Assembly: GCA_005879815.1 (NCBI GenBank) | Contig: VBKA01000115.1 | Location: 1 to 10,798 of the forward strand | Reading direction: 5' to 3' | Origin: Chloroflexota bacterium | Lineage (GTDB): Bacteria; Chloroflexota; Limnocylindria; QHBO01 | Length of the DNA: 10,798 bases | Shown here: positions 1 through 6,018 of the stretch, one piece after another | Position numbering within the stretch: position 1 is the stretch's first letter | Layout of the letters: every line of letters starts with the position of its first letter | Notes under the pieces: model-generated | The model's database searches: none | Seen by the model: the letters and a program-made list of their open reading frames with translations, nothing else | What the model was told of the DNA's origin: nothing | Program-made: the position numbers and the translations under genes

Positions 1-186
1 GTCTATGGGCAGCAACGAGGGGAGCGGCTGCAGAAGGCCCAGGTGCAGCGTGGACGAATCCATGGCCGCGACGAGCCCGGCAACCCCGATCAGGGCGGCC
101 GGAATGATGGAGACGACCTCGCGGAGCGATCGGAGCGCGAGCACCGAGGCCGGTGCATGAGCGGTGGAGGTCTGTGCTGCGCGCAT
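1..186 (-). CDS. N-terminal part of an unidentified membrane protein (runs off the left edge)
   Basis: On the minus strand an ATG (complement of 184-186) opens a frame of 62 codons with no stop before the window edge. It is preceded by a purine-rich AGGAAG about 6 nt upstream, an acceptable ribosome-binding site. The visible protein has a short polar start, a basic stretch (Arg19, Arg22) and a hydrophobic segment at about residues 25-42 (VVSIIPAALIGVAGLVAA), followed by an Asp and a Leu/Pro-rich stretch. This looks like the first transmembrane helix of an inner-membrane protein. The basic stretch, helix and following Asp recall the start of DUF2254-type predicted membrane proteins, but 62 residues are too few to claim it. 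It is divergent from the gene at 371. Codon use matches real genes here: GC-rich third positions and hydrophobic residues clustered rather than scattered. Confidence 0.6.
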   Translation of the reverse strand, partial: MRAAQTSTAHAPASVLALRSLREVVSIIPAALIGVAGLVAAMDSSTLHLGLLQPLPSLLPID

Positions 187-200
187 CTGGATCTTCCTGT

Positions 201-219
201 GCGGACAGTGAATGTCCGC
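201..219. promoter_or_regulatory. 7-bp inverted repeat GCGGACA-N5-TGTCCGC, possible operator
   Basis: Two perfect 7-bp arms (201-207 and 213-219) flank a 5-nt spacer. The repeat ends 15 nt upstream of the minus-strand start codon at 186, so it would lie in the 5' untranslated leader or overlap the promoter of that gene. It could be a dimeric repressor site or a small mRNA hairpin. No neighbouring regulator gene supports either reading, and short perfect arms also arise by chance in GC-rich DNA. Confidence 0.3.
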
Positions 220-298
220 TGAATGCGCACGACAACGTCGCTGGCGAAAAGATTCCGTGTCGAACCCTTCACCGGGCTCTCAGACCGGCCATTGCCGT

Positions 299-313
299 GC
301 ACGGGGCCCGTGC
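299..313. promoter_or_regulatory. near-continuous palindrome GCACGGG-G-CCCGTGC in the divergent intergenic region
   Basis: Perfect 7-bp arms (299-305 and 307-313) are separated by one base. The site lies 57 nt upstream of the GTG start at 371. A weak promoter-like pair brackets it: TTGCCG at 293-298 and CATGAT at 316-321, spaced 17 nt. If that promoter is real, the palindrome fills its spacer, where a bound repressor would block polymerase. The -10 match is poor, so the promoter is only a suggestion. Nothing else recognisable lies in 187-370 apart from the other inverted repeat and the GGAGGGAGG ribosome-binding site at 356-364. Confidence 0.3.
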
Positions 314-370
314 GCCATGATCCGCGATGCGCCCGATGTGCACCGGCGCGCACCTGGAGGGAGGCCATTC

Positions 371-946
371 GTGGATCCGACACAGCCCGCCATCCCCGCG
401 TCAGCCCCGGGCGCGAGCAGCGAGACCGGCTTGGTTCGCCCCAGCACACCTGGCGTGGTGATCGCGTCGGGTGTGATCCTGCTGGCGCTGGCGGTCCTCG
501 CCCTGTTATGGACGGCGCTCTTCTTCGTGTACGGCGCCCTCGTCACGTCCATCTCCAGCGTGGTCCAGAGCAATCCGAACGACTTCGGATCGATCAATTT
601 CGGACCGATGGCCGAGGCGATGCGCCCGGTCCTCTACGCCGTCGCCTTCGTCTTCTTCTGCATCGCCGCCGCGCACCTGGCTGCCGGCATCGGAGTGCTC
701 GGCCGCCGCAGCTGGGCGCGCATCACCGGCCTGGTGCTGGCGGTCCTCGGGTTGGGGGCCAACCTGATCGGCCTAATCTCGGTGCTGGTCAGCGCCGGCA
801 CCACGCGACAGCAGCTCCTGCGAAATGGCGTGGCACTGGACCCGATCCCCGGAATCGTGTTCGGCGCTGTCATCTTCGTCAGCTTTGGTGCCGCGTACTT
901 CTTCGTGCTGATAACGCTTGCCAGGCGGGGCCGCGACTTCGCCTGA
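371..946 (+). CDS. Four-helix integral membrane protein of unknown function
   Basis: I do not recognise the family. I start it at GTG 371 because GGAGGGAGG (356-364) lies 6 nt upstream. The same frame stays open back to an ATG at 212, but those extra residues are Arg/Pro/Ser-rich and not protein-like. The 191-residue product has a Pro/Ala/Ser-rich cytoplasm-like N-terminus (1-26) and four predicted membrane helices at about 28-57, 87-110, 116-141 and 160-184. A polar loop (60-85, Asn/Asp/Ser-rich) separates helices 1 and 2, and a basic GRRSWAR turn separates helices 2 and 3. It ends in a basic tail (ARRGRDFA). The pattern resembles small DUF4064-like membrane proteins found in many Gram-positives and Chloroflexota, but I see no diagnostic motif. 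It is followed by a 117-nt gap and then the amidohydrolase cluster, so it is probably a separate transcription unit. Confidence 0.72.
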   Translation: MDPTQPAIPASAPGASSETGLVRPSTPGVVIASGVILLALAVLALLWTALFFVYGALVTSISSVVQSNPNDFGSINFGPMAEAMRPVLYAVAFVFFCIAAAHLAAGIGVLGRRSWARITGLVLAVLGLGANLIGLISVLVSAGTTRQQLLRNGVALDPIPGIVFGAVIFVSFGAAYFFVLITLARRGRDFA

Positions 947-959
947 CCTTCGTTGCCCT

Positions 960-980
960 CGCGATTCTGCCACGCGATTC
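960..980. repeat. 8-bp direct repeat CGCGATTC, 13-nt period
   Basis: CGCGATTC occurs at 960-967 and again at 973-980, in the gap between the membrane protein and the amidohydrolase. It could be a pair of direct half-sites for a regulator of the downstream cluster, whose start lies 84 nt further on. It may also be chance. Confidence 0.25.
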
Positions 981-1024
981 CCACTGGACTGACCCGTCGT
1001 GGTCTGGAAGCCCGGGGCCGGGTG

Positions 1025-1030
1025 TACCAT
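1025..1030 (+). promoter_or_regulatory. possible -10 element TACCAT upstream of the amidohydrolase
   Basis: The octamer GTACCATC occurs at 1024-1031, 40 nt before the ATG at 1064, and again at 3844-3851 upstream of the dihydropyrimidinase. Each contains TACCAT, which fits a TAnnnT -10 box. No convincing -35 is visible at either site, so the call rests only on position and on the repetition. Confidence 0.25.
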
Positions 1031-1063
1031 CGGCCTCCTCGTTCGGCGGTTCAGGAGGTACCC

Positions 1064-1912
1064 ATGGCGCGTGTCGTCCGCGCGGCCCTGCTCCAGGCGG
1101 AGTGGACCGGCGACAAGGATTCGATGATCGAGAAGCACGTCCAGCACGCGCGGGACGCTGCCAAGCAGGGCGCCAAGGTGATGTGCTTCCAGGAGCTGTT
1201 CTACGGACCCTACTTCTGCCAGGTCCAGGATCCGCAGTACTACAGCTACACCGAGAAGATCCCGGATGGCCCGACGACCGCGCGGATGCAGGAGCTCGCC
1301 AAGGAGACCGGCATGGTGCTGATCGTCCCGATGTACGAGGAGGACGAGCACACCTCGGGGATCTACTACAACACGGCGGCGGTGATCGACGCCGACGGCA
1401 GCTACCTGGGCAAGTACCGCAAGACCCACATCCCGCACGTCAAGGGCTTCTGGGAGAAGTTCTACTTCCGGCCCGGCAACCTCGGCTATCCCGTCTTCGA
1501 GACCGCCGTCGGCAAGGTGGGCGTCTACATCTGCTATGACCGGCACTTCCCGGAAGGCGCGCGGGCCCTGGGTCTCAACGGGGCCGAGCTGGTGTTCATT
1601 CCTTCCGCAACGTCCCGTGGGCTCTCTGAATACCTGTGGCGCGTTGAGCAGGTGAGCCACGCGCTCGCCAACGGCTACTACGTGGGCACCATCAACCGGG
1701 TCGGGATCGAGCCCCTCGGCGACGACGATTTCTACGGGCAGTCCTATTTCTGCGACCCACGGGGCCAGTTTGTGGGCGAGGTCGGCGACCCGCACAAGGA
1801 GGAGCTGCTCGTCCGCGACCTGGACCTCGACAAGATCGACGAGGTCCGCCAGACCTGGCAGTTTTTCCGCGATCGGCGACCCGACGCATACGGCGACCTC
1901 GTCCGGCCGTAG
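1064..1912 (+). CDS. Nitrilase-superfamily C-N hydrolase, probable beta-ureidopropionase (N-carbamoyl-beta-alanine amidase)
   Basis: Cytoplasmic amidohydrolase of 282 residues, the usual length for bacterial single-domain members. The start is ATG 1064, with AGGAGGT (1053-1059) 4 nt upstream. The frame is open further upstream but without homology. The superfamily catalytic triad is in place: Glu44 (CFQELFY), Lys120 (YRKTHIP) and Cys157 (YICYDRH). Several stretches, including RKTHIP, GNLGYPVFET, NGAELVFIPSAT and INRVG, closely follow eukaryotic beta-ureidopropionase (UPB1). I therefore favour that enzyme (bacterial PydC-type) over N-carbamoylputrescine amidase, although the latter is related. 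The reaction would be N-carbamoyl-beta-alanine or N-carbamoyl-beta-aminoisobutyrate to the beta-amino acid, CO2 and ammonia, the last step of reductive pyrimidine degradation. A dihydropyrimidinase in the same cluster, which makes exactly this substrate, supports the assignment. It is the first gene of the cluster and ends 14 nt before the oxidoreductase. Confidence 0.87.
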   Translation: MARVVRAALLQAEWTGDKDSMIEKHVQHARDAAKQGAKVMCFQELFYGPYFCQVQDPQYYSYTEKIPDGPTTARMQELAKETGMVLIVPMYEEDEHTSGIYYNTAAVIDADGSYLGKYRKTHIPHVKGFWEKFYFRPGNLGYPVFETAVGKVGVYICYDRHFPEGARALGLNGAELVFIPSATSRGLSEYLWRVEQVSHALANGYYVGTINRVGIEPLGDDDFYGQSYFCDPRGQFVGEVGDPHKEELLVRDLDLDKIDEVRQTWQFFRDRRPDAYGDLVRP

Positions 1913-1926
1913 GCCGCACCTCCGGG

Positions 1927-2934
1927 ATGGATTTCGGGTTCACGCTCAAGCCGGAGCATCGGTATGACCACGAAGTCGAGCTCGCACGCCGGGCCGAGGC
2001 CAATGGGTTCTCGTACGGCTGGCTCTTCGACAGCCACGTCCTGTGGCGGGAGCCGTACGTCCTCCTGACACTCATGGCACAGGCCACCGAGCGGATGCGG
2101 CTCGGGACCTGCGTCACCAATCCAGCCACGCGCGAGCCCAGCGTCACCGCCTCGACCCTGGCGGTCCTCGACGAGATCTCCGGCGGCCGCATGGACCTGG
2201 GGATCGGTCGCGGTGACAGCGCGCGCCGGGTGCTCGGCAAGCCACCCACCAGCATGGCCACGCTCGAGGAGGCGATCGTCGTCATCCGCGACCTCGTGGA
2301 GGGGCGCGCCGTGACCTACGAGGGCACCGAGCTCCAGCTGCAGTGGTCGGGACGGTGGAACCTTCCGGTCTGGGTCGCCGGTTATGGACCGATGGCGCTG
2401 GCCATGACCGGACGTGTCGCCGATGGGGTGATCCTCCAGCTGGCCGATCCCGACCTGATCCGCTGGTTGGTGGGCCAGGTGCGCGCGGCGGAGGCCGCCG
2501 CCGGACGTCCGGCCGGCTCGGTCAAGGTGCAGGCCGCGGCCCCCGCACACGTGGGGCCACGCGAGATCGGGCGCGATCGGACGCGCTGGTTCCCGGCCCT
2601 GGTCAGCAACCACATCGTCGACCTCGTCAACAAGTACCCGCGCGAGCAGCTCCCCGAGTCGCTGACCGGCTACATCTCCGACCGTACCGGCTACGACTAC
2701 CACCATCACGCTGAGGTGGGCTCGAGCAATGCGGCATTCGTGGGTGATGAAGTGACCGATCGCTTCTGCGTCCTCGGCGAGCCGGCGGAGCACGTCGAGA
2801 AGCTGCACGCGCTCGCCGCGGCGGGCGTCGACCAGTTCAACCTCTACCTCATGAACGGCGACGAGGAAGAGCAGCTCGACCGCTACGGACGCGAGATCGT
2901 TCCCCTCGCCGCCGACCTCGCCGCCTCGGCCTGA
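1927..2934 (+). CDS. LLM-class (luciferase-like) flavin-dependent oxidoreductase, TIGR03842-like
   Basis: The product has 335 residues and begins with the typical first strand of the bacterial-luciferase TIM barrel (MDFGFTLKP). It continues with ARRAEANGFSYGWLFDSH (20-37), MRLGTCVTNP (57-66), a helix LAVLDEISGGR (78-88) and the glycine-rich GIGRGDSA (92-99). These are the positions that form the flavin or F420 pocket in LLM proteins. A C-terminal helix GEPAEHVEKLHALAAAGVDQ and the strand after it complete the barrel. The overall pattern recalls TIGR03842 (CPS_4043 family), often labelled F420-dependent. The cofactor (FMN or F420) and substrate cannot be read from sequence. A polyhistidine patch DYHHHAEVGS falls in the variable region near the expected active site. 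Start ATG 1927 is 14 nt after the previous stop. Its place between two pyrimidine/hydantoin hydrolases suggests action on a related cyclic amide or its precursor. It is not the Rut-pathway enzyme RutA: none of the other rut genes is present. Confidence 0.85.
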   Translation: MDFGFTLKPEHRYDHEVELARRAEANGFSYGWLFDSHVLWREPYVLLTLMAQATERMRLGTCVTNPATREPSVTASTLAVLDEISGGRMDLGIGRGDSARRVLGKPPTSMATLEEAIVVIRDLVEGRAVTYEGTELQLQWSGRWNLPVWVAGYGPMALAMTGRVADGVILQLADPDLIRWLVGQVRAAEAAAGRPAGSVKVQAAAPAHVGPREIGRDRTRWFPALVSNHIVDLVNKYPREQLPESLTGYISDRTGYDYHHHAEVGSSNAAFVGDEVTDRFCVLGEPAEHVEKLHALAAAGVDQFNLYLMNGDEEEQLDRYGREIVPLAADLAASA

Positions 2935-2942
2935 TCGGTACC

Positions 2943-3413
2943 GTGGCACGCGTCGAGCTCAACATCGACACCGACATTCCTCCCGACCGGATTCGCGCGG
3001 CCCTGATCGACTTCACCGCTCGTCGCCCATCGCTGTGGCCCGGGCTGAACCGCAAGGAATACGTCGTCTACCAGGTGGGCGACACCTGGGCCGTAGTGCG
3101 TGAAGGCAACGGGGGACCGGTGTGGGCGCGGGAGCGATATGACTGGTCACGGCCCGGCAACGTGACCTGGACCGTCGAGGAGAGCGGGTTCTGTCAGCCC
3201 GGGAGCTTCGTCAGCGTCGACCTGGCACCGCGCGACGGTGGAAGCCGCATCCACGTCACCTGGGAACGGCATCCCAAGGGCCCGCTGGGAGCGATCATGA
3301 CCACGCTCATTCCACTCATGCGCGGTGCGCCGGTACGCCGATCAATGGAGGCCGGGCTGGATCGGATCCGCGCCTCGACCGTTGATGCTAGAGGCGAGGA
3401 TACGAAACCATGA
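2943..3413 (+). CDS. SRPBCC (START/Bet v1-like) family protein
   Basis: A 156-residue protein starting at GTG 2943, 8 nt after the oxidoreductase stop. It overlaps the next gene by 4 nt (ATGA at 3410-3413), which indicates translational coupling. The opening MARVELNIDTDIPPDRIRAAL is the usual first strand and helix of polyketide-cyclase/SRPBCC folds. It is followed by alternating strands (KEYVVYQVGDTWAVVREG, then NVTWTVEESG, then SRIHVTWERHPKG) and a long C-terminal helix (about 135-150). These make a helix-grip hydrophobic pocket for a small ligand. No catalytic residues can be assigned. It may bind or shelter a lipophilic or aromatic intermediate, but the sequence does not say which one. 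No signal peptide, so cytoplasmic. Confidence 0.75.
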   Translation: MARVELNIDTDIPPDRIRAALIDFTARRPSLWPGLNRKEYVVYQVGDTWAVVREGNGGPVWARERYDWSRPGNVTWTVEESGFCQPGSFVSVDLAPRDGGSRIHVTWERHPKGPLGAIMTTLIPLMRGAPVRRSMEAGLDRIRASTVDARGEDTKP

Positions 3414-3841
3414 AGATCGCATTCGTGGCGGGGTTCGGGCCCATCGTGCGCGACATCGCCAAGAGCCGCGCCTTCTGGGGTGAGGCGCTGGGCGTTGCGC
3501 TCGAGGAGGCGTCTCCCCAGTACTTCACGAACGACGACCTGGACGGTGTCAAGGCGTTCGCGCTCTGGCCTCTGAGCCAGGCAGCCCAATCGACGTTCGG
3601 GACCGACGCATGGCCGGATGACATCCCCGCGCCGCAGGCCTGGCTCGAGCTCGACGTCGAGTCACCGGCCGCGGTAACCCAGGCGGTTGCCGAGCTCGAG
3701 GGGGCCGGTCACCAGGTCCTGCGCGGGGCGCACGAGGAGCCGTGGGGCCAGACGACGTCTCGGGTGCTGAGCCCGGAAGGGCTGCTCATCGGCGTCACGT
3801 ACACGCCCTGGATGCACACGTCCGGCGCGGAATCCGCGTAG
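3410..3841 (+). CDS. VOC/glyoxalase-fold protein, apparently lacking metal ligands
   Basis: A 143-residue protein starting at ATG 3410 inside the stop of the SRPBCC gene. It has the beta-alpha-beta-beta-beta layout of vicinal-oxygen-chelate proteins: FGPIVRDIAKSRAFWGEALG (about 9-28, strand end plus the 'SRAFW' helix), the central strand QAWLELDVES, a second helix AAVTQAVAELEGAGHQVL, and PWGQTTSRVLSPEGLLIGVTY (about 111-131). The fold assignment is firm. The His expected in the first strand of metal-dependent members is absent (FVAGFG). The usual acidic ligand after the 'DPdGn' turn is replaced (SPEGLLIGV, Gly where Glu is typical). It may therefore bind a ligand without metal chemistry, as bleomycin-resistance-like members do. 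Substrate unknown; the cluster context suggests a helper role in cyclic amide or pyrimidine metabolism. Confidence 0.78.
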   Translation: MKIAFVAGFGPIVRDIAKSRAFWGEALGVALEEASPQYFTNDDLDGVKAFALWPLSQAAQSTFGTDAWPDDIPAPQAWLELDVESPAAVTQAVAELEGAGHQVLRGAHEEPWGQTTSRVLSPEGLLIGVTYTPWMHTSGAESA

Positions 3842-3844
3842 GGG

Positions 3845-3850
3845 TACCAT
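3845..3850 (+). promoter_or_regulatory. possible -10 element TACCAT upstream of dihydropyrimidinase
   Basis: Second copy of GTACCATC (3844-3851), in the 75-nt gap before hydA, which is the largest gap inside the cluster. An internal promoter here would explain that gap. No -35 motif is visible 16-18 nt upstream, so support is weak. Confidence 0.22.
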
Positions 3851-3916
3851 CAGGTCCACTCCCAGGTCTGACCTGCCGCGACCCCGACTGCGCAACTCGC
3901 CCGACGGAGGATTGCC

Positions 3917-5307
3917 ATGCGCACGCTCATCTCGAACGGCACCATCGTCAATGCGGATGCCACGACCCGCGCCGACGTCCTGGTCGATGGTGAGCGAATC
4001 GCGCTCATAGGCGAGAACCTGGAGCTCACCGCCGACCGCACCGTCGATGCCGGTGGCAAATGGGTCATTCCCGGGGCCATCGACGTGCACACGCACATGG
4101 AGCTTCCCTTTGGCGGCACGTTCGCCAAGGACACCTTCGAGACCGGGACGCGAGCTGCGGCCTTCGGCGGGACCACGACCATCATCGACTTCGCGGTGCA
4201 GCCGCGCGGCGGCTCGCTACGGCAGGGCCTCGACGCCTGGCATGAGAAGGCCGACGGGAAAGCGTGCGTGGATTACGGGTTCCACCTGATCATCAGCGAC
4301 GTCCGCGACGACGTCCTCTCCGAGATGGATCAGCTCGTGGACGAAGGGGTGACCACCTTCAAGCTGTTCACCGCGTATCCGGGCGTCTTCTTCAGCGACG
4401 ACGGCGCGATCTTCCGGGCGATGCAGCGGACGGCGAAGAACGGCGGGCTGATCATGATGCACGCCGAGAACGGGCTGGCAACGGGCTGGCGATCGACGTG
4501 GTCGCCGGACAGAACTTCGCCGCAGGCAACACGGATCCCTACTACCACGGCACCAGCCGGTCGCCGGTCCTCGAGGGCGAGGCCACGAACCGGGTCATCC
4601 GCCTGGCCGAGGTGGCCGATGCACCGGTCTATATCGTCCATCTCTCCGCACGCGAGGCGCTCGACGAGGTACGACGCGCGCGCGACGAGGGCCTCCCTGC
4701 CTTCGCGGAAACGTGTCCGCAGTACCTCTTCCTGTCGCTCGAGGATCTCGGCAACGGCTTCGAGGGCTCCAAGTTCGTCTGCTCCCCGCCGTTGCGTCCC
4801 GCGGACCATCAGGATGAGCTCTGGCGTGGCCTCGTCCACGACGACCTGCAGGTCGTGTCGACCGACCATTGCCCGTTCGATTTCCATGGCCAGAAGGACC
4901 TGGGCATGGGCGACTTCCGCAAGATCCCCAACGGCCTGCCAGGAGTCGAGAACCGGGTCGACCTGCTGCACGATGGCGGAGTCGTCAGCGGGCGCATCAC
5001 CCCCAACCGATGGGTTCAGCTGCTCTCCACCGCGCCGGCCCAGCTGTTCGGCCTGCCGCGGAAGGGCGTGGTGGCGGTGGGAGCCGATGCCGACCTCGTG
5101 GTCTACGACCCCAAGCGCACCCACACCATTTCGGCCCGCACCCACCACATGGCCGTCGACTACTCCTGCTACGAGGGCCGATCGGTGTCCGGGGGAGCCG
5201 ACCTCGTCTTGAGCCGCGGCAAGATCATTGTCGACGGCGACGAGTGGCTGGGGCAGGCGGGCGACGGGCGCTTCCTGAAGCGTCAACGGAGCCCGTTCCT
5301 CCACTAG
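3917..5307 (+). pseudogene. hydA: Dihydropyrimidinase / D-hydantoinase, frameshifted by an 11-bp tandem duplication
   Basis: Start ATG 3917 has GGAGG (3906-3910) 6 nt upstream. The first frame encodes a normal dihydropyrimidinase to about codon 188: His58 and His60 (DVHTHMELPFGG), the carbamylated Lys149 and substrate-binding Tyr154 (TFKLFTAYPG), and His182 (MMHAENG). Reading then shifts. Uninterrupted, the first frame runs on to 5212 with arginine/serine-rich nonsense. The true continuation is in another frame: His238 (YIVHLSAREAL), Asp313 (STDHCPFDFHGQ) and the C-terminal beta-sandwich, ending at 5307. Removing one 11-bp copy (4469-4490) gives a 459-residue protein of normal length with every binuclear-metal ligand. 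The intact enzyme would open dihydrouracil, dihydrothymine or 5-substituted hydantoins to N-carbamoyl amino acids, feeding the amidohydrolase at 1064. As written, the gene makes a protein missing two metal ligands and should be inactive. There is no other lesion, so the change is recent, reversible, or a sequence error. Confidence 0.9.
4469..4490 (+). repeat. Perfect 11-bp tandem duplication (AACGGGCTGGC twice) inside hydA
   Basis: AACGGGCTGGC occupies 4469-4479 and is repeated without a gap at 4480-4490. With one copy the reading is His-Ala-Glu-Asn-Gly-Leu-Ala-Ile-Asp, as expected for the family. With two copies the frame shifts. The length is not a multiple of three, which is typical of replication slippage. 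Confidence 0.95.
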
Positions 5308-5387
5308 CGCCCCGCGACCGCAGCCCGGTATGCTTCCCCGGCTGCCCGCCGCCGCGGGTCCTCCACACGCACCGGAGATAGCCCCTC

Positions 5388-6008
5388 ATGAACCGCTTCC
5401 GAACGTCCGCGGTGGCTGGCCTGCTGACGGTGATGCTCGCCGCCTGCGCGAGCAACAGCGGCGCAGCCACGCCGACACCGTCCCCGACGCCGACACCTGT
5501 CCCGACTCCGAGCACGGGAGCCAGCGCCAGCGGGCTCCTGCCGTCCTTCAGCCTGCCGAGCAACGCCAAGGAGCTCGAGGCGCTCATCCCTGACACGCTC
5601 GGCGGCGTGAAGGTCACCAAGGGGTCGATGAAGGGGAGCGACTTCGTCAACTCCTCGAGCTCCAACCCTGAGCTGAAGACGTTTCTCGACAGTATCGGCA
5701 AGTCGCTCAATGACGTTTCGGCGGCATTTGGGTTCGTCGCGAGCGGGTCCTCGGGCAGCGCGGTGCTCGCGTTCCGGGTGCAGGGCGTTGATAACGCGAA
5801 ACTCGTCGACGCGTTCAAGAGCTCCTCGAACATCTCGGGCACGACGATGACCTGGACTTCAGCCAACGTCGGGGGCAAGAACGTCCAGGAGGCGAAGGAC
5901 CCCGACACCCAGACCAGCACCTACGTGTACGGGACCGCCGACCTGCTGTTCCTGGTCGAGACCAACGACACCAAGATCGCCCAAGAGGCGCTCCAGCATC
6001 TGCCCTAG
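5388..6008 (+). CDS. Secreted lipoprotein of unknown function
   Basis: A 206-residue protein starting at ATG 5388, with GGAG (5374-5377) about 10 nt upstream. It has a classic lipoprotein signal: basic Asn-Arg-Phe-Arg start, hydrophobic core at 8-18 and the lipobox LAAC with Cys20 as the lipidated residue. A disordered Thr/Pro-rich linker follows (about 27-43, alternating TP pairs). The globular part (about 50-206) starts with ELEALIPDTLGG and contains an alanine/serine-rich core with the segments LAFRVQGVDNAKLVDAF and TADLLFLVETNDTKIAQEAL. The latter resembles the repeated layout of small periplasmic or surface proteins whose exact function is unknown. I do not recognise a named domain. Its expected location is the outer face of the cytoplasmic membrane. 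The gene lies 80 nt after hydA; TATGCT at 5329-5334 could be a -10 box, so it is probably transcribed separately and together with the lipid kinase that follows. Confidence 0.8.
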   Translation: MNRFRTSAVAGLLTVMLAACASNSGAATPTPSPTPTPVPTPSTGASASGLLPSFSLPSNAKELEALIPDTLGGVKVTKGSMKGSDFVNSSSSNPELKTFLDSIGKSLNDVSAAFGFVASGSSGSAVLAFRVQGVDNAKLVDAFKSSSNISGTTMTWTSANVGGKNVQEAKDPDTQTSTYVYGTADLLFLVETNDTKIAQEALQHLP

Positions 6009-6018
6009 GGCGCCCTAG
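6005..6018. repeat. 14-bp perfect palindrome across the lipoprotein stop and the kinase start
   Basis: CTAGGGCGCCCTAG reads the same on both strands. It contains the TAG stop of the lipoprotein (6006-6008), and its last base is the first base of the GTG start of the lipid kinase (6018). A zero-loop palindrome is a poor RNA hairpin, so a DNA-binding role or chance are the options. Confidence 0.55.

Noticed and set aside
223..1539. Plus-strand 438-codon frame across the membrane protein and amidohydrolase
   Set aside because: Arg/Pro/Gly-rich composition without domains, and it covers parts of two better genes in a different frame.
773..1795. Long minus-strand open frame opposite the amidohydrolase (340 codons)
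   Set aside because: It mirrors the strongly supported nitrilase-family gene, has no family signature, and extends into the 3' part of the membrane-protein gene.
1927..2934. Assignment of the LLM protein as RutA of the Rut pyrimidine pathway
   Set aside because: The protein is shorter than RutA-type enzymes as I know them and no rutB-rutF genes are present; the neighbours belong to the reductive pathway.
1744..2949. Long minus-strand open frame (401 codons) opposite the LLM oxidoreductase
   Set aside because: Antisense shadow caused by GC-rich third positions; the plus-strand product has clear LLM motifs, whereas this one has none.
4330..5304. Minus-strand open frame opposite hydA (324 codons)
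   Set aside because: Antisense shadow of the dihydropyrimidinase C-terminal half; no recognisable domain.
3917..5307. Programmed ribosomal frameshifting in hydA
   Set aside because: There is no slippery heptamer at the site, and the shift is fully explained by an 11-bp tandem duplication; the extra residues have no homology.
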